42,265 bases of DNA, from positions 1 to 42,265 of the forward strand of contig NZ_QVLR01000049.1 in NCBI RefSeq assembly GCF_014822185.1. The letters are read 5' to 3'. Both the position numbers and the translations under genes were made by a program. Below are positions 10,307 through 21,434 of this stretch, in pieces. The notes beneath the pieces were generated by a model. It was not told where the DNA came from, made no database searches, and saw nothing but the letters and a program-made list of their open reading frames with translations. How positions within the stretch are numbered: position 1 is the first letter of the stretch; every line of letters begins with the position of its first letter. Source of the stretch: Azoarcus sp. Aa7 (GTDB taxonomy: Bacteria > Pseudomonadota > Gammaproteobacteria > Burkholderiales > Rhodocyclaceae).

Positions 10307-11710
10307 TCAGTGCGTCGCGCGCGCCGCGGACACCGACGGGTTTTCGGATTTCAGCTGCCCTTCGCCGCGCTGTTCGGCGAAATACTCGCGGGTCAGGCTG
10401 ACGATCACCGGCGAGAGCAGCAGGAGGGAAATCAGGTTGGGGATCGCCATCAGCGCGTTGAGCGTGTCGGCCACGAGCCAGGCGAAATCGAGGCTCAGCA
10501 CCGCGCCGAAATACACCGCCACCGTCCACAGGATGCGGAAGGGCTTCTCACTGACCGTGCCGAGCAGGAACTCCCAGCACTTCTCGCCGTAGTAGGCCCA
10601 GCCGAGGATCGTCGTGAAGGCGAAGATTGCGAGCGATACCGCGAGCAGGTACTTGCCGACGCCGGGCATCGCCGCCTCGAAGGCCGCCGAGCTCAGCACC
10701 GCGCCGGTCGCACCCGAATCCCACACGCCGCTGACCATGATCGCCAGACCGGTCATCGTGCACACGATGATGGTGTCGATGAAGGTGCCCATCATGCCGA
10801 TCAGGCCCGAGAACACCGGGTTGCTGGTGGCGCCGGCGGCCTGTGCGATACCGGCGGTGCCGAGGCCGGCTTCGTTCGAGAAGATGCCGCGCGCCACACC
10901 CTTCTGGATCGCCATCATCACCGTGGAGCCGACGAAGCCGCCGGTCGCGGCAGTGGGGTTGAAGGCCTGCGTGAAGATCGTCGCGAGGGCGTCGGGGATG
11001 CGGTCGGCGAAGACGAACAGGATGATCGCGACGCACGCGATGTAGGCGATACACATGAAGGGCACCAGCCATTCGGCCACGGCGCCGATGCGCTTGATGC
11101 CGCCCAGCACGACCGCGCCGGTGAGCACTACCAGCACCACGCCGGTGACCCAGGTTTCCACGCCGAAGGCGGTATGCACCGCGCTGGCGATGCCGTTGGC
11201 CTGGACCATGTTGCCGATACCGAAGCCCGCCAGGCCGCCGAAGATCGCGAAGGCGGTACCGAGCCAGTGCCAGTGCTTGCCGAGGCCGTTCTTGATCGCG
11301 TACATCGGACCGCCGGCGTGTTCGCCCTTGTCGTCGACCTCGCGGTATTTGACCGCCAGCACGACTTCGCCAAACTTGGTGGCCATGCCGACCAGCGCCG
11401 TCATCCACATCCAGAACAGCGCGCCGGGGCCGCCGATCGCGATCGCCGAGGCGACGCCGGCGATGTTGCCGGTGCCGACGGTGGCCGACAGCGCGGTCAT
11501 CAGCGCGGCGAACGGGGAAATTTCGCCTTCGGCCTTGGCGCCGGGCGTGCGGCTCCGCCAGATCATGCGGAAGCCGTAGGGAATCTTGAAGATCGGCATG
11601 AAGCCGAGGCGAAGCTGCAGGTACAGACCCGTGCCCAGGATCAGGACGATCATGGGGACACCCCAGACGAGGTCGTTCAGGGCGGTGAAAAACTGGTTCA
11701 GAAACTGCAT
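10307..11710 (-). CDS. Sodium:alanine/glycine symporter (AGCS family)
   Basis: A 467-residue membrane protein of the alanine/glycine:cation symporter family. Signatures are TALSATVGTGNIAGVASAIA, GGPGALFWMWMTALVGMATK, AGGPMYAIKNGLG, and GVARGIFSNEAGLGTAGIAQ with AAGATSNP. About 10-11 hydrophobic segments are visible. Its position between gcvP/gcvR and glyA suggests Na+-driven glycine uptake feeding the cleavage system. GGAG lies 8 nt before the ATG at 11710. A 118-bp gap with a strong hairpin separates it from the ACT regulator gene. Confidence 0.9.
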   Translation of the reverse strand: MQFLNQFFTALNDLVWGVPMIVLILGTGLYLQLRLGFMPIFKIPYGFRMIWRSRTPGAKAEGEISPFAALMTALSATVGTGNIAGVASAIAIGGPGALFWMWMTALVGMATKFGEVVLAVKYREVDDKGEHAGGPMYAIKNGLGKHWHWLGTAFAIFGGLAGFGIGNMVQANGIASAVHTAFGVETWVTGVVLVVLTGAVVLGGIKRIGAVAEWLVPFMCIAYIACVAIILFVFADRIPDALATIFTQAFNPTAATGGFVGSTVMMAIQKGVARGIFSNEAGLGTAGIAQAAGATSNPVFSGLIGMMGTFIDTIIVCTMTGLAIMVSGVWDSGATGAVLSSAAFEAAMPGVGKYLLAVSLAIFAFTTILGWAYYGEKCWEFLLGTVSEKPFRILWTVAVYFGAVLSLDFAWLVADTLNALMAIPNLISLLLLSPVIVSLTREYFAEQRGEGQLKSENPSVSAARATH

Positions 11711-11798
11711 GCGGTTGTCTCCGTCATCTTTCTCGTTTTGATCGGAAGCCGGACGCGGCGGTTTGCCCGCTCCTGTCGATGTCCGGCACCGGTAAGTG

Positions 11799-11820
11799 CG
11801 CCTGCCCTTCCGGGCAGGCG
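11799..11820 (-). other. Strong hairpin downstream of the gcvR-like gene
   Basis: Perfect 9-bp arms (CGCCTGCCC/GGGCAGGCG) closed by a GGAA tetraloop on the minus strand, starting 8 nt after the stop. No U-tract follows, so an mRNA-stabilising or partial termination role is more likely than full termination. Confidence 0.45.
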
Positions 11821-11828
11821 GTACTGCA

Positions 11829-12359
11829 TCAGTTGGCGGACTCGCCCTCCAGGTTGAGATCCACCATCAGCTCGTTCGCCAGCGTTTCCAGCTCCGCCTT
11901 CAGGACTGCCGGCTCGACGGACGCGGGCACCTGCACTTCGATGCTGGCGCGGAACAGCGGCTCGCCGCTGAACGAGGCGTTCTCGCACGCGGTTTCGAGC
12001 TTGCTGATGCTGGCGCCGTGGCGCGCCAGCGCGGCCGAGATCTCGCGCACGATGCCCGGACGGTCGTGGCCGACCAGTGCGAGCTTCGTCGTGCGTGCCG
12101 TATTCGCGGCCGGCGCCGCGGCGCCGCGCTCGATCGTCAGGCGCAGGCCTTCCGATTCGAGCTCGCGCAGCGCCGCCTCGAGCTTGCCGGCATCGGCCTC
12201 GGCGACTTCCAACCGCACGATGCCCGCGAACTTGCCGGCGAGCTGGGCCATGCTGCTTTCCAGCCAGTTCGCGCCGCACGTGGCGGCACGCGCCGCCAGC
12301 GCATTCACGAGGCCGGGGCGATCCGTGCCGATCAAGGTGATGACGAGAGATGCGTTCAT
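11829..12359 (-). CDS. Tandem ACT-domain protein, GcvR-like glycine cleavage regulator
   Basis: A 176-residue protein made of two ACT domains. The first begins SLVITLIGTDRPGLVNALAA (about 4-75) and the second KLALVGHDRPGIVREISAAL (about 92-170); the repeated DRPG(L/I)V loop is the usual amino-acid-binding turn. The layout matches E. coli GcvR, which binds glycine and controls the activator GcvA. No GcvA is in this window, and in betaproteobacteria such proteins may act through other partners, so the symbol is left empty. It lies directly after gcvP (27 bp), suggesting feedback control of its own operon by glycine. AGGAG precedes the ATG at 12359. Confidence 0.75.
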   Translation of the reverse strand: MNASLVITLIGTDRPGLVNALAARAATCGANWLESSMAQLAGKFAGIVRLEVAEADAGKLEAALRELESEGLRLTIERGAAAPAANTARTTKLALVGHDRPGIVREISAALARHGASISKLETACENASFSGEPLFRASIEVQVPASVEPAVLKAELETLANELMVDLNLEGESAN

Positions 12360-12386
12360 GTCCTCGGCTCCTGTGGTGTGTGTGCT

Positions 12387-15263
<2,877 letters not shown>

Positions 15264-15292
15264 GGCTTGGGCAGTGTCCGGAAGTGGATCGA

Positions 15293-15661
15293 TCAGGCGG
15301 TCAGCTTGTCGTAGGCAGCCTGGTCGAGCAGCCCGGCGAGCGCGGACGGATCGTCGAGGCGGACGCGGATGAACCAGCCCTCGCCCATCGGGTCTTCATT
15401 GACCGTCGCGGGCGCGTCGGCCAGTGCGGCATTGACTTCGACGATGGTGCCGGCCAGCGGCATCTTCAGTTCGCCGGCGGCTTTCACCGATTCGATGACC
15501 GCGGCTTCGTCGCCGGCCGCAAAGCTCGCGCCGACGTCGGGCAGCTGGACGAAGACGATGTCGCCCAGCGCGTTCTGTGCGTAGTCGGTGATGCCGACCG
15601 TGGCGACGTCGCCATCGACGCGCAGCCACTCGTGGTCTTCGGTGAATTTGATCGTGCTCAT
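15293..15661 (-). CDS. gcvH: Glycine cleavage system H protein
   Basis: A 122-residue lipoyl carrier that shuttles the aminomethyl group between P, T and L proteins. [15 protein letters not shown] opens the protein and the lipoyl lysine is K60 in [15 protein letters not shown]. The start at 15661 is chosen over an in-frame ATG at 15739 because family members begin just before the EDHEW motif and an AGGAGA lies about 6 nt upstream. It is the first gene of the minus-strand cluster, so the promoter for gcvH-gcvP and perhaps much of the run should lie in the AT-rich stretch just above it. Confidence 0.97.
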   Translation of the reverse strand: MSTIKFTEDHEWLRVDGDVATVGITDYAQNALGDIVFVQLPDVGASFAAGDEAAVIESVKAAGELKMPLAGTIVEVNAALADAPATVNEDPMGEGWFIRVRLDDPSALAGLLDQAAYDKLTA

Positions 15662-16021
15662 GAGGTCTCCTGGAAAGGTGTTGGTAGAAGCGACATGCAG
15701 TGTTCGGGCTACGACACGCATGGTAGCGGCGCCACGCATTTGTGAATTTGATAGTTGAAATGAAATAATTTACGCAACAAATGCATTACGTGGACGGCCG
15801 AGGTCCCGGTGCAGTAACCGGGTCCTGCGTGAAAAAGGGATTTATTGAGAGCGTCGCCCGGCGGGTGAAGTCGTCGGTCTGATGCGGCGGATGTTGTTTT
15901 CGGTGCTTGTCGATCCGACGATCCGATACATCCGTCAGCCCGGAAGGGGTCGAAGGGCTGCGGCAGGCTGCGCCCGCGCGATATTTCGCCGTCGCGTCAC
16001 TACTGCGGACGCCGCGAGGAA
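15662..16021 (-). promoter_or_regulatory. Leader and promoter region of the glycine cluster
   Basis: A gene-free stretch of about 360 bp. The only AT-rich run, 15738-15787, lies 75-125 bp above the gcvH start and is the likely promoter. On the minus strand it holds TTGCGT and TATCAA hexamers 18 nt apart, a weak sigma-70 match. I searched this stretch by eye for a glycine riboswitch (the conserved GGAGAG and CCGAAGG..GCAA cores) and saw none. Confidence 0.45.
15802..15825. repeat. Inverted repeat upstream of gcvH
   Basis: Arms GGTCCCGGT and ACCGGGTCC, 9 bp with one mismatch, are separated by 6 nt. It lies just above the AT-rich promoter candidate and could be an operator or a transcript hairpin; no U-tract follows on either strand. 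Confidence 0.35.
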
Positions 16022-16024
16022 AGG

Positions 16025-16045
16025 CTCCGGACGTCGCGTCCGGAG
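16025..16045 (-). terminator. Terminator-like hairpin after the ureohydrolase gene
   Basis: Perfect 9-bp arms CTCCGGACG/CGTCCGGAG with a 3-nt loop, followed on the minus strand by CCTTTCCT. A second hairpin, CCGGAG/CTCCGG at 16072-16089, lies 10 nt after the stop codon. Together they would separate this operon from the gcv cluster. The U-tract is weak. Confidence 0.55.
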
Positions 16046-16097
16046 GCCTTGGCGCTATTCAGGACTCGGGGCCGGAGACTGCCCTCCGGCGTTCCCT

Positions 16098-17075
16098 CTA
16101 TGCCCCGACCTTCGCGTTGCGCTCGTGGAAGATGAAACCGAGGCTGTTCATCAGCAGCTGAGCGGCAAGGATGGAGGTCGTGCCGGTCGGATCGTAGGCG
16201 GGGGCGACCTCGACGAGGTCCATGCCGACGATATTGCCGTGGCTGCGCCTGGCGAGCGCCTGGATGATCTCGAGCACTTCGTAGTACAGGAAGCCGCCGT
16301 GACTCGGCGTACCGGTGCCCGGCGCGATCGAGGGGTCGAAGCCGTCGATGTCGATCGTGATGTAGTAGGACACGCCCTGCGGAATCCTCGCGAGCACGCC
16401 TTCCGTCCCGAGCCGGCGCACGTCGCGCACCGACAGGATCTGCGAGCCGGCTTCGCGCGCCGCCATGTAGTCGTCGCGGTTCGACGACGAAACGTTGCGG
16501 ATGCCGATCTGCGTCATGCCGACGATGTGGTCCATCTCGGACGCGCGGCGTAGCGGATTGCCGTGGCCGTAACGCACGCCGTGCCGTTCGTCGACGAAGT
16601 CCAGGTGGGCATCGACGTGCAGGATGTGGATCGGCCCGCGGCCTTCGAAGGCCTTGATCACCGGCGCGTGGATCGAGTGGTCGCCACCGAGCACCAGCGG
16701 CATCGCGCCCTTCTCGAGGATCTTGCGCACCGCGAATTCGATGTTCGCGTTGCTCTTCGCCATGTCCGTGTGGACGATGTCCGCGTCGCCGACGTCGGTG
16801 ATGCGCACCTCGTCCCGGGTCAGGTACATCACGTCGTCCTCGAAATCGTAGGCGCCGGAATGGCCGAACGAGAACAGCGTCGAGGCCTCGCGGATGCCGC
16901 GCGGCCCGAAGCGCGCACCCGAGCGCCATTGCGTGCCCATGTCGTTGGGCGCGCCGAGCACCGCGACGTCGGCGTCGATCTGTTCCCAATCGACGCACGG
17001 GGGTGATTTGGCGAAGGTGCAGTGGCCGACGAACGGCAGGTTGAGGCGGCCGGATTCATAGGAGTTGCTGGACAT
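16098..17075 (-). CDS. Ureohydrolase of the agmatinase/arginase family
   Basis: A 325-residue enzyme expected to cleave a guanidino compound to urea and an amine. The binuclear metal site is intact: LVLGGDHSIHAP, HVDAHLDFVDE, and DIDGFDPSIAPGTGTPSHGG. The TPSHGG turn differs from the TPVIGG I recall for E. coli SpeB, so agmatine need not be the substrate; guanidinobutyrate, guanidinoacetate or guanidine itself are alternatives. The start at 17075 is chosen because GGAGA lies 7 nt upstream, although the open frame extends to 17123. It is the last gene of a six-gene operon with GMC and aldehyde dehydrogenases. A decayed relative of its C-terminus lies at 28849-29075. Confidence 0.88.
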   Translation of the reverse strand: MSSNSYESGRLNLPFVGHCTFAKSPPCVDWEQIDADVAVLGAPNDMGTQWRSGARFGPRGIREASTLFSFGHSGAYDFEDDVMYLTRDEVRITDVGDADIVHTDMAKSNANIEFAVRKILEKGAMPLVLGGDHSIHAPVIKAFEGRGPIHILHVDAHLDFVDERHGVRYGHGNPLRRASEMDHIVGMTQIGIRNVSSSNRDDYMAAREAGSQILSVRDVRRLGTEGVLARIPQGVSYYITIDIDGFDPSIAPGTGTPSHGGFLYYEVLEIIQALARRSHGNIVGMDLVEVAPAYDPTGTTSILAAQLLMNSLGFIFHERNAKVGA

Positions 17076-17171
17076 GGTCTTTCTCCGATCGAGTAAGCGA
17101 ATTTGCGTGATGAAGGCGTGCATCGGCGCGCGACCGGTTGCGGATGCCCGGTCGCGACGCCCGCAGGTGCC

Positions 17172-17909
17172 TCAGAAGTTGTACTTGAGCCCCACGACGA
17201 TGGCGGTTCGTCCGAGGTTGCGCGAATCTCCTTTCGCCCCGCCGCCGGGCATATAGAAGGAGCGCTCCGCGTTGGTCGCAAACAGCGACACGCTGGGCAC
17301 GAGGCCGTTGAAATCCTTGGAGAGCGTGAGCGAAGCGTCGGCATAGCTCGCGTCGCCGGAGTACGGACCGCTGATGAACTGGTAGCCGGCGTGCGGCGCG
17401 AGGGTGTAGCCGTCGCCGAGGTCGAGGCTTGCACCGAGGTCGACGTAGTAGCTCTTGCCGCTGTCCGGGATCGCGAGGAAGTTCTTGCTCACCGTGCGAC
17501 TCAGCTTGAGCTTGCCGACGCCGTAGGTGAGGCCGGCATAGATCTCGGTCGTGTTCGCGTCGGGCTCGAGCCCGTTGTCGGGGAAGATGTAGCGCAGGAA
17601 ACCGAGGTCGTAGCCGAACCCGCCGCCGAGCTCGCCGGCGTAGCCGCCATAGACATCGAGCTCGTAGTCGGCGCCTCCGCCAGGGAAATCCTCGATCCAT
17701 TTGATCGTGGACGCGAAGGCGCCGACATAGAGACCGCCATTCGTATAGTCGACGCCCGCCTGGGCGGCCGGATGGAAGCGCGACTGCGACAGGCCGCGCG
17801 CGCGGTAGTCGCTGACGGCTGCGACGTTCAGGATCAGATCGGCTTGCGCCTGGCCGGCGGCAAGCAGGGTCGCACATCCCAGAACACGGGCAAGAATTCG
17901 GAGGTTCAT
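17172..17909 (-). CDS. TorF-family putative outer membrane porin
   Basis: A 245-residue protein with a signal peptide (MNLRILARVLGCATLLAAG, cleavage likely after QAQA). The mature part LILNVAAVSDYRARGLSQSR is the typical opening of the proteobacterial family often annotated TorF or TIGR02001. Alternating beta-strand pattern and a terminal aromatic residue (VGLKYNF) fit an outer membrane barrel. GAGGA precedes the ATG at 17909. It sits in the operon between the GMC oxidoreductase and the ureohydrolase and probably aids entry of the same substrate. Its function is not established. Confidence 0.75.
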   Translation of the reverse strand: MNLRILARVLGCATLLAAGQAQADLILNVAAVSDYRARGLSQSRFHPAAQAGVDYTNGGLYVGAFASTIKWIEDFPGGGADYELDVYGGYAGELGGGFGYDLGFLRYIFPDNGLEPDANTTEIYAGLTYGVGKLKLSRTVSKNFLAIPDSGKSYYVDLGASLDLGDGYTLAPHAGYQFISGPYSGDASYADASLTLSKDFNGLVPSVSLFATNAERSFYMPGGGAKGDSRNLGRTAIVVGLKYNF

Positions 17910-18005
17910 CGGTAATTTCCTCGGATTTAGGGGCGTAGTTGTCCCCGGAGGGGCGCTCGGGCCACCTCCGCGGGTACGGCAACGGGTGGATTCAGGAGAA
18001 GCGGA

Positions 18006-19691
18006 TCAGCAGACCACGCGACGCGCCGGACTTCGGCTGCGCTGCTTCGTCTCCCAGCCTTCGACGAAGCCCACCGGCGCGTCGTCGGGCGCAAGCATCT
18101 GCCGGCCCCGGACGATGTCGGCCGCGCGCTCGGCGACCATGATCGTCGGGGCGTTGAGGTTGCCGTTCGGCTCGGTCGGGAACACCGACGAGTCGATCAC
18201 GCGCAGCCCCTCGACGCCGCGCACGCGCAGGCTCGAATCGACGACGGCCATCTCGTCCTCCCCCATGCGGCAGGTGCCGCAGGGATGCATCGTCGACTCC
18301 ATGTTCTCGCGCACGAAGGCGTCGATCTCGTCGTCCGTGCGCACGTCCGGTCCCGGCGCAAGCTCCTCGCCGCGATAGCGGTCCATCGCCGGCTGCCCGA
18401 CGATCTCGCGCGTGAGGCGCACGCAGCGGCGGAAGCCCTCACGATCGGCCTCGTGCGCGAGGTAGTTGAAGCGGATTTCCGGATGCACGTACGGATCGGC
18501 CGACACGAGGCGGACGTGGCCGCGGCTCTTGGGCTTGTTCGGTCCGGTCAGGACCATGAAGCCGTGCCCCTCGATCGGCTTGTGCCCGTCGTAGCGCATT
18601 GCCGCGGGCAGGAAGTGGAACTGGATGTCCGGCCAGCGCAGCCCCGGCGCGGAGCGGATGAAGCCGCCCGCCTCGAAGTGATTGCTCGCCCCGAGCCCGT
18701 CCCGACGCACGAGCCAGCGCGCGCCGATGGCTGCCTTGCCCATCAGGTCCATGTTGCCGTTGAGCGTGATCGGCTCCTTGCACGCCCACTGGATATAGAT
18801 CTCGCTGTGATCCTGCAGGTTGGCGCCCACACCGGGGAGGTGGTGGCGTACCGCGACGCCGGCGCGCTGCAGCACGTCGCCGGGGCCAATACCCGAACGC
18901 TGCAACAGGTGCGGCGAGCCGATCGGGCCGGCCGCGACCAGCACTTCGCGCCGCACGCGCACGGTGCGCAAGTCGCCGCCCGCCTCGTAGCGCACCCCGA
19001 CGGCGCGCTTGCCCTCCATGACGATCTCGCGCGTCATCGCGTGGGTGACCACCTTCAGGTTCGCCCGGCCCATCGCGGGACGCAGGTAGGCATTCGCCGT
19101 GGACCAGCGCACCCCATCCTTGACCGTCATGTGCATCGCGCCGAAGCCTTCCTGCATATGTCCGTTGCAGTCCTCGGTCTTGATGTAGCCCGCCTGCGCG
19201 CCGGCCTCAACCCAGGCGCCGTAGAGCGGGTTCGCCATGTTGTTGCCGTTGTTGGTGTGCAGCGGCCCCGCGTCGCCACGGTAGGCGTCGCCGCCGAACT
19301 TGAAGTGCTCGGCGCGCTTGAAGTACGGCAGGCAGTTGCGGTAGCCCCACCCCTCGGCGCCCAGCGATTCCCATTCGTCGAAGTCGCAGGCATGGCCACG
19401 GATGTACACCAGGCCGTTGATCGACGAGGAGCCACCCAGCACCTTGCCGCGGGGACAGTGCAGGCGACGACCCTTCAGGTGCGTCTCGGGCTCCGTCTCG
19501 TAATGCCAGTTGTAGCGGCGCGTGTTCATCGGCAACGAAAACGCACTGGGCATCTGGATGATGACGCTACGGTCGCTGCCGCCGTATTCGAGGACCAGTA
19601 CGCTCACGTCCGGATCCTCGGTGAGACGCGCCGCGAGCACGCAACCGGCCGAACCCGCGCCGACGACGACGTAGTCGAAAGTGTCTTGCAT
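18006..19691 (-). CDS. GMC-family FAD alcohol dehydrogenase, choline dehydrogenase-like
   Basis: A 561-residue flavoprotein. The FAD-binding [20 protein letters not shown] starts at residue 6, followed by [38 protein letters not shown] and [13 protein letters not shown]. The C-terminal active-site region contains [18 protein letters not shown] and [18 protein letters not shown], with the catalytic His/Asn pair. It resembles E. coli BetA closely, including [14 protein letters not shown], so choline or another quaternary or amino alcohol is a reasonable guess. No betI or betT neighbours are present, and the operon instead carries an NCS1 transporter and a ureohydrolase. GGGAG lies 7 nt before the ATG at 19691. 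Confidence 0.85.
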   Translation of the reverse strand: MQDTFDYVVVGAGSAGCVLAARLTEDPDVSVLVLEYGGSDRSVIIQMPSAFSLPMNTRRYNWHYETEPETHLKGRRLHCPRGKVLGGSSSINGLVYIRGHACDFDEWESLGAEGWGYRNCLPYFKRAEHFKFGGDAYRGDAGPLHTNNGNNMANPLYGAWVEAGAQAGYIKTEDCNGHMQEGFGAMHMTVKDGVRWSTANAYLRPAMGRANLKVVTHAMTREIVMEGKRAVGVRYEAGGDLRTVRVRREVLVAAGPIGSPHLLQRSGIGPGDVLQRAGVAVRHHLPGVGANLQDHSEIYIQWACKEPITLNGNMDLMGKAAIGARWLVRRDGLGASNHFEAGGFIRSAPGLRWPDIQFHFLPAAMRYDGHKPIEGHGFMVLTGPNKPKSRGHVRLVSADPYVHPEIRFNYLAHEADREGFRRCVRLTREIVGQPAMDRYRGEELAPGPDVRTDDEIDAFVRENMESTMHPCGTCRMGEDEMAVVDSSLRVRGVEGLRVIDSSVFPTEPNGNLNAPTIMVAERAADIVRGRQMLAPDDAPVGFVEGWETKQRSRSPARRVVC

Positions 19692-19704
19692 GGCTGTCTC
19701 CCGA

Positions 19705-21186
19705 TCACTGAACCGCGGGATCGACGACCGGCTCGACCACCGCCAGCGGCTCGGCCGGGATGCGTTCGCCGTAGTCGCCGAAACGCCGGCTTCCGAACAA
19801 CTGCGTTCCCGCCCACTGCACGAAGGCCGCCGCAACGAAGGCCGGCATCGACGCGGACAGCAGCGTGAAGCCGGGGCCGGCGGCAAGCGTCTGCGGGTTG
19901 AACACCAGCACATAGACCGCCGAGCCCGCGAACAGCGCCGTCAGCGCGATGGGATTGAAACCGCCCCAGTATGCGAAGGGACTCCGCTCGGGCGATGCGA
20001 ACACGGCGCGCAGGCTGATGTGCTGGCGCCGCAGCACGAAGTAGTCGGCCATGCCGATCCCCGCGAGCGTCGCGTTCAGGGCCGAGGTCCATACGAGGAA
20101 TATGAAAAAGCCGTCGTAGATGCCGGGCGCCGCAAACACCACGACGATGGGCACGACGCAGAAGGCTGCGACCAGCCAATCCCACGACAGGCGTCCGAGC
20201 ACCGGCCCCGCGAGTTGCCTGAGCCCGACGACCGACGTGTAGAGGATGTTGATCATGCTCGTCACGTTGGCGAAGGCGATGAAACCGAGCGCGACGATGC
20301 CGATCCCGAGCCCGCCGATCGTCGTCATCCAGATCGTCGGGTCGGCGTTGCCCATCGCCGCCGCGCCGAGCATGCCGACGATTTCGCCGAGCGACGCGGC
20401 GCCGAACACACCGACGATGTTGGGCCAGAACGACGTGCGCTGGTTCTTCGACAGGCGCGCCAGGTTGCCGAGATACGGCCACCACGAGAAACCGGCGGCC
20501 ATGTTCACCTCGACGGCGATCATGAAGTTGAGCCGCTTGTCGTCCGTCGGCGCGGCGAGCGGCGGCAGCCCGAGCAGGTCGCCGAACGTGTGCTGGTCGA
20601 GGATCAGCCATAGCATCACCAGCATCAGCAGCACCAGCGCGGGCGACATGATCATGTTGAAGAACTTGATCGACGTCGGCCCCCGCGCAACGACGAGCCC
20701 GGTCACGACGATCGCCGCCGCGGCGAGCAGCGAGACCAGCACGCCGTTGGCGGGTTCGGTGACCGCTTCGCCCGTCTTGAGCAACGTGATCATGCCGTCC
20801 ACCGAGCGGCCGAACATCATGCCGAGCACGGCAAGCCAGCCCAGGGTCAGCAGCACGACCGCCAGCGCATAAACGAGCCGACTGCCATTGCGCCCGAAGG
20901 TGCTGCGCAATAGCGTGAACTGCTCGACCCCGTACTTTCCGCTGGGCAGGCAGGTCGGCAGCGCGACCAGCAACACGCCCAGGATGTTGCCGATGATGAT
21001 TGCGGCGATGCCTTCGCGTGGCCCGACGAAGGCCGCGGTCGCGCCCCCGATCAGGAAGGCCCAGGTCGCGATCGCGAGGGCCGAGTTGGCATAGGTGAAT
21101 TCCCAAAATCCCCACAGGCGCTCGCCGGGCAGCAGCGGGGTGTCGCCGCGCTCGGCGGCCTGGCGGAACAGTTCGGCGTTCGACAT
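19705..21186 (-). CDS. NCS1-family transporter (cytosine/purine permease-like)
   Basis: A 493-residue membrane protein with about 12 hydrophobic segments. [35 protein letters not shown] and [17 protein letters not shown] follow the CodB/NCS1 pattern for sodium- or proton-driven uptake of nucleobases and related small nitrogen compounds. In this operon, with alcohol and aldehyde dehydrogenases and a ureohydrolase, the substrate is more likely the compound those enzymes degrade than a nucleobase. The start ATG at 21186 lies one base after the stop of the small membrane gene upstream, so translation is probably coupled. Confidence 0.85.
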   Translation of the reverse strand: MSNAELFRQAAERGDTPLLPGERLWGFWEFTYANSALAIATWAFLIGGATAAFVGPREGIAAIIIGNILGVLLVALPTCLPSGKYGVEQFTLLRSTFGRNGSRLVYALAVVLLTLGWLAVLGMMFGRSVDGMITLLKTGEAVTEPANGVLVSLLAAAAIVVTGLVVARGPTSIKFFNMIMSPALVLLMLVMLWLILDQHTFGDLLGLPPLAAPTDDKRLNFMIAVEVNMAAGFSWWPYLGNLARLSKNQRTSFWPNIVGVFGAASLGEIVGMLGAAAMGNADPTIWMTTIGGLGIGIVALGFIAFANVTSMINILYTSVVGLRQLAGPVLGRLSWDWLVAAFCVVPIVVVFAAPGIYDGFFIFLVWTSALNATLAGIGMADYFVLRRQHISLRAVFASPERSPFAYWGGFNPIALTALFAGSAVYVLVFNPQTLAAGPGFTLLSASMPAFVAAAFVQWAGTQLFGSRRFGDYGERIPAEPLAVVEPVVDPAVQ

Positions 21187-21187
21187 C

Positions 21188-21361
21188 TCACACCCCCCAG
21201 ACGTAGAAGCCGATCACGAGCGCCAGCGTCATCGCCAGCACCAGCCAGTAATCGAGCGCGGTCATCGCGCCCGGCCAGTAAGGCTGGTCGGCCAGCCTCT
21301 CATAGGCGCGCAGGCGCAGTTCGAGGTCCTGCTCGCGTTCCCGATCCGTTGTCGTTTGCAT
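21188..21361 (-). CDS. 57-aa single-helix membrane protein coupled to the NCS1 gene
   Basis: This short gene reads MQTTTDREREQDLELRLRAY at its start and ends in LVIGFYVWGV. Residues 1-30 are charged and Arg/Glu-rich; residues about 36-56 form one hydrophobic helix with Trp and Tyr at its edges. GAGGAG lies 7 nt before the ATG at 21361, and its TGA is followed one base later by the NCS1 start, strong signs that it is translated. A small transporter subunit or stabiliser, like the small partner proteins of some other sodium symporters, is an inference. I do not recognise the family. Confidence 0.75.
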   Translation of the reverse strand: MQTTTDREREQDLELRLRAYERLADQPYWPGAMTALDYWLVLAMTLALVIGFYVWGV

Positions 21362-21434
21362 GTTTGTCTCCTCATCGCCCGCGGCCGGCGCCCGTCGTCT
21401 TGCGCGCGTCCGGCCGCGGGGTTTATCGGTGTGC

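Noticed and set aside
15662-16097. Glycine riboswitch upstream of gcvH
   Set aside because: The conserved core elements were not found by eye on either strand; a covariance-model scan would settle it.
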